From assembly GCA_934644855.1 (NCBI GenBank), contig CAKUDJ010000048.1, positions 1 to 6,587 of the forward strand: DNA of 6,587 nt, read 5' to 3'. Made by a program: the position numbers and the translations under genes. Under the pieces are notes generated by a model that worked only from the letters and a program-made list of their open reading frames with translations, did not search any database and had not been told where the DNA came from. Origin of the DNA: an uncultured Elusimicrobiales bacterium (GTDB taxonomy: Bacteria > Elusimicrobiota > Elusimicrobia > Elusimicrobiales > Elusimicrobiaceae). The first letter of the stretch is position 1. The number at the start of each line of letters is the position of its first letter. Of this stretch, positions 1 through 5,200 are shown one piece after another.

Positions 1-327
1 CGCTTTGATAACAAGTACAGCCAAATTGTGCTTACCCGCCGGGATTTTGAAGCCCTCGGCGCCACGCCTGCCCAAACGCAAGGCATTGTCAGCCAACCCA
101 CCATGATTCCGGGCGTGGAAGTTTCCAGCCTGATTAAAGAAGAAGCGGATAAAATTTCCGTCAATCTTCGCGCACGCAACAGCGTGGACGTAAGCAAAAT
201 TGCCCAACACTTTGGCGGCGGCGGCCATGCCCGCGCGGCCGGATTCAAAGTAAGCGGCAAAGCATTGGAAGACGTCACGGGTGAATTGGCCGAAGTTGTA
301 AAAAATGTCGTCCAAAAAATCCAATAA
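1..327 (+). CDS. nrnA: DHH-family oligoribonuclease / pAp phosphatase, C-terminal part (5' end outside window)
   Basis: The reading frame is open from base 1 to the TAA at 325-327, so only the last 108 codons are present. The visible part is a DHHA1 domain. It carries the glycine-rich signature GGGGHARAAGF (codons at about 214-246), which binds substrate in this family, preceded by the segment 'QPTMIPGVEVSSLIKE' typical of NrnA proteins. NrnA degrades short RNA oligonucleotides (nanoRNA) and dephosphorylates 3'-phosphoadenosine 5'-phosphate in the cytoplasm, using Mn-binding DHH residues in the N-terminal half, which is not visible here. The position directly before truB and ribF is the order seen in many bacteria, often with rbfA upstream. 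A RecJ-like exonuclease also has a DHHA1 domain, but the short tail after the glycine motif and the neighbours favour NrnA. The ATG at 28 is internal and is not the start. Confidence 0.9.
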   Translation, partial: RFDNKYSQIVLTRRDFEALGATPAQTQGIVSQPTMIPGVEVSSLIKEEADKISVNLRARNSVDVSKIAQHFGGGGHARAAGFKVSGKALEDVTGELAEVVKNVVQKIQ

Positions 328-1051
328 ACCGCTTAAAAGCGGCCTGTTTTTGGTGGATAAACCACGCGATTACGCGTCGCACGATATTATCGTGCTGACG
401 CGCAAGGCGCTGAATGTAAAAAAAATAGGCCATAGCGGCACCTTGGACCCCATGGCCTCCGGCCTACTATTACTGCTCGTCGGGCGGGAAGCCACCAAAC
501 AACAGGATTATTTCTTAAAACAAGCCAAAACCTACCGCGCGCTTTTGCAACTGGGCGTGGAAACCGATTCTTGGGATGCGTACGGCGAAGAAACCGCCGT
601 AATGCCCGTCCCCCCGCTGACGTTGGAACAAATTACCTCCGCCACGCGCGAACTGACAGGAGCCGTGGAACAGCCCATTCCGTTTTACAGCGCCAAAAAA
701 ATTGGCGGCAAGCGTATGTACGAATTGGCCCGCAACGGGCACGAAATGGAGCGCCGCTACAACACCGTTCAAATTTATCATTGGCAAGATGTACGGTTGG
801 TTTCGCCCACGCAAATAGAGTTTACGGTGCTTTGCTCGTGCGGGACGTATGTACGCGCGCTGGGTTGGCTTTTGGCGCAAAAACTGGGGACCACCGGGCA
901 CCTGTGTGAACTGCGCCGCCTGAAAATAGGGGATTTGGATGTTCAAGACGCTTTAGACGGCGCGCTGATTAAAGAATCTACCCCCGGTGCGATTTATTCC
1001 CGCTTGCTAGACGTACCGGGCGCCCCGGCCGAGGAAAACCATGAAGCTTAA
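305..1051 (+). CDS. truB: tRNA pseudouridine(55) synthase TruB
   Basis: This 248-residue cytoplasmic enzyme converts U55 in the T-loop of tRNAs to pseudouridine. The catalytic motif GHSGTLDPMASGLL lies at residues 42-55, with the nucleophile Asp48. Further family motifs follow: KTYRALLQLGVETDSWDA (75-92, with the active-site Tyr77), a PIPFYSAKKIGGKRMYELAR block, and CSCGTYVRALG followed by GHLCELRRLKIGDL. The N-terminal motif reads DKPRDYASHD, where DKPxGxTSHD is usual. There is no room for the C-terminal PUA domain of the E. coli type (about 314 residues). The start at 305 is the first possible one, because an in-frame TAA lies at 299-301. Only a weak GAAG at 292-295 precedes it, and the gene starts 23 bp inside nrnA, so translation is probably coupled. 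The 3' end overlaps ribF by 11 bp. Confidence 0.96.
   Translation: MSSKKSNKPLKSGLFLVDKPRDYASHDIIVLTRKALNVKKIGHSGTLDPMASGLLLLLVGREATKQQDYFLKQAKTYRALLQLGVETDSWDAYGEETAVMPVPPLTLEQITSATRELTGAVEQPIPFYSAKKIGGKRMYELARNGHEMERRYNTVQIYHWQDVRLVSPTQIEFTVLCSCGTYVRALGWLLAQKLGTTGHLCELRRLKIGDLDVQDALDGALIKESTPGAIYSRLLDVPGAPAEENHEA
1031..1034 (+). promoter_or_regulatory. Shine-Dalgarno site of ribF
   Basis: GAGG (extended GAGGA) lies 6 bases before the ATG at 1041, inside the end of truB. It supports that ATG as the ribF start even though it overlaps the truB stop codon at 1049-1051. By contrast, truB has no comparable site. Confidence 0.7.
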
Positions 1052-1934
1052 AAATTTTATTACTATCGGCACTTTTGACGGCGTACACGCCGGGCACCGC
1101 TTTTTGTTCAACCGTTTGAATGTGTTGGCGGCCAACACGCTTACCAATCCGCTAGTGCTGTATTTCCCCTTGCCGCCCAAAACGCTGTTATCCCCCCGCC
1201 CGGAAATGACGGTACTGACCACGCCGGACGAAAAACAACCGCTTTTGGAAGAAGCCGCCTGTGCGCGGGCGGTGGCGCTGGATTTTAAGCAAGTGCGCAA
1301 CCAAACGCCGGAAGAATTTTTTGAAATTTTATTAACCCGCTACCAAATGGGCGGCCTGCTAATCGGCAAGGATTTTGCTTTCGGCAAGGACCGCGCCGGG
1401 ACCGCCGGGTGGCTGCAAACCGCCTGTGCGCGGCGGGAAATTCCCTTTGAAATGAGTGACTTTTTGGCCACCGGGGAGCAGAAAATTTCGTCCTCACTCA
1501 TCCGCAAAACATTGGCAAGCGGAGCCATTGAAGAGGCCAACCGCCTGCTCGGGCGGCCGTACCAATTAACCGGCACGGTGATTGTGGGCAACAAACTGGG
1601 GCGCACGCTGGGGTTTCCCACGGCTAATTTGGATACGGGGATTTACAAAATTTTGCCCTTGGGCGTGTTTGCCGTAAAAGCCCGCGTAAAAGGCCGCGTT
1701 TATGATGCGTTTTGCAACATTGGGTTCCGCCCGACGGTAAACACCATTCAGGCAACTATTCCGTTGGTGGAAGTGAATATTTTTGATTTTAACGAAGATA
1801 TTTACGGCGAACAACTGACGGTTGATTTTTACGCCAAACTGCGCGACGAAGTGAAATTTAACGGCCTGCCCGCGTTGGTTGCCCAACTGACGGCCGACCG
1901 CAAACAAGCCAAAAAAATCCTAAAAGGGGTTTAG
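1041..1934 (+). CDS. ribF: Bifunctional riboflavin kinase / FAD synthetase
   Basis: This 297-residue cytoplasmic enzyme phosphorylates riboflavin to FMN and then adenylylates FMN to FAD. The N-terminal adenylyltransferase domain (about 1-155) has the nucleotide-binding motif GTFDGVHAGH (10-19), the LLIGKDFAFGKDRAGT block (106-121) and the SSSLIR motif (150-155). The C-terminal riboflavin kinase domain (about 172-297) has GNKLGRTLGFPTANLD (183-198), CNIGFRPTVN (225-234) and VEVNIFDFNEDIYG (243-256), which includes the expected catalytic glutamate Glu244. It ends in the usual FYAKLRDEVKF and DRKQAKKIL helices. The length matches the family. The gene overlaps truB by 11 bp, has its own ribosome binding site, and is the last gene of the operon. 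No FMN riboswitch is visible in front of it, as expected for a gene inside an operon. Confidence 0.97.
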   Translation: MKLKNFITIGTFDGVHAGHRFLFNRLNVLAANTLTNPLVLYFPLPPKTLLSPRPEMTVLTTPDEKQPLLEEAACARAVALDFKQVRNQTPEEFFEILLTRYQMGGLLIGKDFAFGKDRAGTAGWLQTACARREIPFEMSDFLATGEQKISSSLIRKTLASGAIEEANRLLGRPYQLTGTVIVGNKLGRTLGFPTANLDTGIYKILPLGVFAVKARVKGRVYDAFCNIGFRPTVNTIQATIPLVEVNIFDFNEDIYGEQLTVDFYAKLRDEVKFNGLPALVAQLTADRKQAKKILKGV

Positions 1935-1943
1935 CCCCTTTTT
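1922..1943 (+). terminator. Probable rho-independent terminator of the nrnA-truB-ribF operon
   Basis: AAAAGGGG (1922-1929) pairs with CCCCTTTT (1935-1942) around a five-base loop TTTAG, and the T-run continues to 1943. The ribF stop codon TAG (1932-1934) lies in the loop. The stem has only four G-C pairs and the T-run is partly inside the stem, so strength is uncertain. The near symmetry would also let it act weakly on the minus strand. Confidence 0.55.
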
Positions 1944-2199
1944 AGGGCCGCCACCCCAAACCCGCCTTACTTTTTTCATCGCAAAAAAGACTCTGCGGAC
2001 CGCTTTTGCAAAAAGGCTAGCCGGAAAACGGCACTTTATTTTATACCGTCTGTGCTAGTACAAGAGTTAGTGCTTGTAGGCTGTTTTTTCAGATTTGCGC
2101 CGTATGGGCGGGCTTTAGTTTGGGCGCGGTGTGGCTGTATGCCACTCTAGCCCAAAGGGACCGACCAGACGGCCAAATGTGGAAAAATGTTGCCCATCA
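1944..2199. other. Intergenic stretch between convergent genes; inverted repeats, no recognised gene
   Basis: No tRNA or known RNA is recognised. Several short inverted repeats are present. CTTTTTT/AAAAAAG lies at 1970-1976/1983-1989. TACAAG/CTTGTA lies at 2059-2064/2073-2078 and is followed by a T-run at 2084-2089. TTTGGGC/GCCCAAA (2119-2125/2150-2156) encloses GTGGC/GCCAC (2131-2135/2141-2145). CCGTCTG (2046-2052) could pair with CAGACGG (2166-2172) and close a larger domain around the last two. On the plus strand a frame is open from 2021 to the TAA at 2249-2251 (76 codons), with a hydrophobic run FFQICAVWAGFSLGAVWLYA. It has no ATG before 2177 and no ribosome binding site. It could be a decayed gene end, a small RNA, or chance. 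Confidence 0.4.
2056..2089 (+). terminator. Possible weak second plus-strand terminator
   Basis: A six-pair stem TACAAG/CTTGTA (2059-2064/2073-2078) with an eight-base loop can be extended by TAG/CTG across a two-base bulge. Six T residues (2084-2089) follow immediately. The stem is A/T-rich, so it may be only a backup terminator behind ribF or part of a larger fold. Confidence 0.25.
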
Positions 2200-2242
2200 A
2201 ACGCAAACAAGGGGAAAAATGTTATTTTTCCCCTTGTGCGTT
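2200..2242 (-). terminator. Strong hairpin, probable terminator of the multi-PAS gene
   Basis: CAAGGGGAAAAA (2208-2219) pairs perfectly with TTTTTCCCCTTG (2225-2236) around TGTTA. An outer stem AACGCA (2200-2205) / TGCGTT (2237-2242) continues it across a two-base bulge at 2206-2207. It lies 32 bases after the stop codon of the minus-strand gene. Read on the minus strand, the stem is followed by TTTGCGTTT, a moderate U-rich tail. The stem itself contains A5 and T5 tracts, so it could also stop plus-strand transcripts. Confidence 0.65.
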
Positions 2243-2273
2243 AATCTCTAAACTTACCACCAGTCGTTATTGG

Positions 2274-5200
2274 TTATTTGGAGGTTTTCATGCCTATCAG
2301 CGCATACCCCTCCGTCTGCCCCTCCGCATCCCTAATCACAAACACTTCCCAATTTGTTTCCACATACAGGCCGTTTTCATGCAACAAGTCCATACGCAGG
2401 TGGAACGCCTTGGGGTTGCCGTTTTGCGCCGCCGACCTAAAGGCCTTTCTTGCTACCGACGGCTTGCGGATAAAGCGGTCAAAAAAGTTCATTTTAACCG
2501 CCACCCGGCAGCCGGTAGTTTCCAAAAAAGCCGCATTGGCGGAGCGGATGCGGTAGTCCATACCAATCATTACGGCAGGGAAATCCACATATTCCAACGT
2601 GCGGGTTAAGCTTTGGGACGTTTCACTTACGGCTTTGCCCGCTTGGCGCAGTTCAATACGCAAGCTTAACATACGGGCCATTAAACCAATCAGCTCCTCG
2701 GCCCCGTTATCAAACGAGCGCCGCGTATTGCGCGCAGCAAAACACAACGCCCCCGCCGCCTTGCCGTTTACGCTCAGCGGGGCGGCAATCATGGCCCCAA
2801 ACTGCTTGGCAACGTGAATACAATGCGTGCAGGACGTATTGCCCAAATCCGGGTATTCCACAATGCTGTCATCCGCTACATTGGTTAAACATTCCTCTAC
2901 CGGGAATTCCATGTAGCGTTGGATATTAAAGTCGTTCCGGGTCACATACACTACACTCATTTGTTGGGCGGTGTCGTCGGCAAAGCGGAGCACCAGGCCG
3001 ATATCCGCCTTAAACACGCGCTTGCCAAACTCCAGTATTTTATCTACCAGGTCCGTAATGGATAAGTTCGTTTGGTGGCTGATTTCGTACAGTTCGCGCA
3101 CGCGGCCGTCGTGCTCCTGCTTTTCGCTTACGTCTTTAATCCAAATAATGGCTTCCTCGCGCCCGGTAATGGGCGTGACGGCGGCCTCATAACTGCGGGT
3201 CTGCCCGGCTTCCTCTTGCGTAAAATCAAAATGCGTGGTGATGTTTACGGAAAGGGCCTCTTTAACGGCAAACATTTCTTGGGACGCGGTTTGCTCGGGC
3301 CAGTATTCGTTGGGGGTTTTATTCATAAACCGCTCGCTGGCCTGCGCCGTGGTTAAATATTCCAGGTTGGAAGAAACTTCCAACACGCGGCCCGACGCAT
3401 TTACTTTTAAGTACAGGCCCGGCATGGCTTGGCGCACGCTGCGTAGTTCCTGCGCCTGTTGGGAATCCTGCGCCAGTTTATCCAACTGGGTGGAAATATC
3501 CCGCACCACCACCATCGCTTCGTTGCGGTTGGCCAAATCTATGGGCACGATAGTCACTTCCGCCTGTAATTTGGAGCCGTCTTTGCGGTACACGGGCGCG
3601 GAGAAGTTCGCGCGGCCGTCCTTAAAAAACTGGTCTTCCAGGCGGATAAACCATTCGTCGGTTTTGGCCTCACGCACACGGCCGGGGGCCGAGAAAAGCT
3701 CGCGGAATTTTAAGCTAATCAGTTCGTCGTGCGAATAATCCAACATTTGCGTCAAAAACTTATTGGCCTGTTCAATACGGCCAAAGGTTTTACCGTCGCA
3801 AGACACGCTGAACACCACGCCTTCCGTAGCGTCTAACAACGCGTTTAACTGGGCGGAGCGTTCTTCCAAAATGCGCATTATCTGGCGGTGGAACGCCAAA
3901 TTGCGCAAGATGAACAAATAACTGCCGTTGCTTTCTTTTACCGCGCTTAAACGCACGGCCACGGTTTCCAACCCGCTGGCTATACGCAGGTTGTATTCCC
4001 GGTTTTCCAGGTCTTCCCCCGCCGCCAGATTTTTCAGGTCATCTTTTAATAACGCGTTGCTGGGTTCATCAAATAATTTGATGATTTCCTGCCCGGACAG
4101 TTCCCCTTGCTCCAACTGGCACAGGGAGCAGAACAAATCATTACATTGTGTAATTTTGAACTCCGGCGAACAGACGGCGTACGGCTCCGTATTGGGGAGC
4201 ATAAACTGCATTTTTACCGGCGGAGCGGGCGGCACGCTAACCCCCGCAGGTGCGGCAGGAGCGTTGGGCGCGCAGGACGCGTTTGCCGCATCCCCCTTTT
4301 TAAGCAGGCGTAAGCGCGGTTTGGCGCCGTTTTCACCCGGGGCGGGCGGCAACGGGGCCGGGCCGTTCTTCGGCTGCAAATACACCACATAATCCGCCTC
4401 TACGGTACCGTCTTTGCTGTCGCGGCGGTTCATCGGTTCAAACGTGGCGCAAAGCGGCAATTTGCCTTCCCCGGTTATCCGGCCGGGGAATTTTACTTTG
4501 GCGCGCTCAAAATCAAACACATAATCCATTTGGGCGGAGCAGCCCTGGCGCAGTTCTTTGCGCACGGCAAGCGTCAGCGCGGGTTTCATATATACGTTGC
4601 GGTAGAAGTTTTTATCCGCCTGCGTGAAATGAAACAGCTTCCGCGCGGCGCGGTTCATCACCGCAATATATCCTTTGCCCGTCATTACAAAAGCCGGGGT
4701 GATGTCGTTTTCAAAAGCGGCGCGGAAATTGGCACGCTCTTTTTTAATCTCCCGGAAAGCGCGGTTGGATTCCGTCACATCCCGCAAGAAACACATTACA
4801 ATCCGCCGCCCCAAATAACGCGAAGCCGTGGCCGCAAATTCCGTTTCCACCTCGGTTCCGTCCGCACGCAGGAAGTGGATTTCCGTGGCGGCATCGCTGC
4901 CTTGTGTGCCATTGGCTACGGCCTCGTACTTTTCCTGCGCAAAAATGTGGTAATCCGGCGCCACCATATCCAATAGCGGGCGGTGTTGCAATTCTTCCAA
5001 AGAATCTAAACCCAAAATTTGCAAAACCGCATGGTTGGCATACAACACTTTGCCGTCTTCCAACATGGCCACGCCTTCGCGGGCGTTATCCACCAGCAAG
5101 GTGTTTTTGTCATTGGCCTCGCGGATTTGTTTTTCCATTTTGGTTTTGGCGGTAATGTCTTCCGAAACGGACAACAGACAATCCGGCTTGCCGTCTTGGG

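Noticed and set aside
515..946. 143-codon minus-strand open frame inside truB, and similar antisense frames within ribF
   Set aside because: They lie opposite well-supported enzymes whose motifs cover the same bases. Their translations show no recognisable motif, as expected of shadow frames in moderately G+C-rich genes.
1920..1979. Minus-strand mini-ORF of 19 codons (MKKVRRVWGGGPKKGLNPF), with an A/T-rich TATAAAAT element upstream near 2038-2045
   Set aside because: There is no ribosome binding site and no properly spaced -35 element, and it overlaps the terminator hairpin and the ribF end. Chance is the simplest explanation.
2187..2609. Plus-strand open frame of 140 codons starting in the terminator hairpin and running antisense to the sensor gene
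   Set aside because: Two thirds of it is antisense to the C-terminal PAS domain, it has no ribosome binding site, and its composition (Arg/His-rich) is typical of an antisense shadow.
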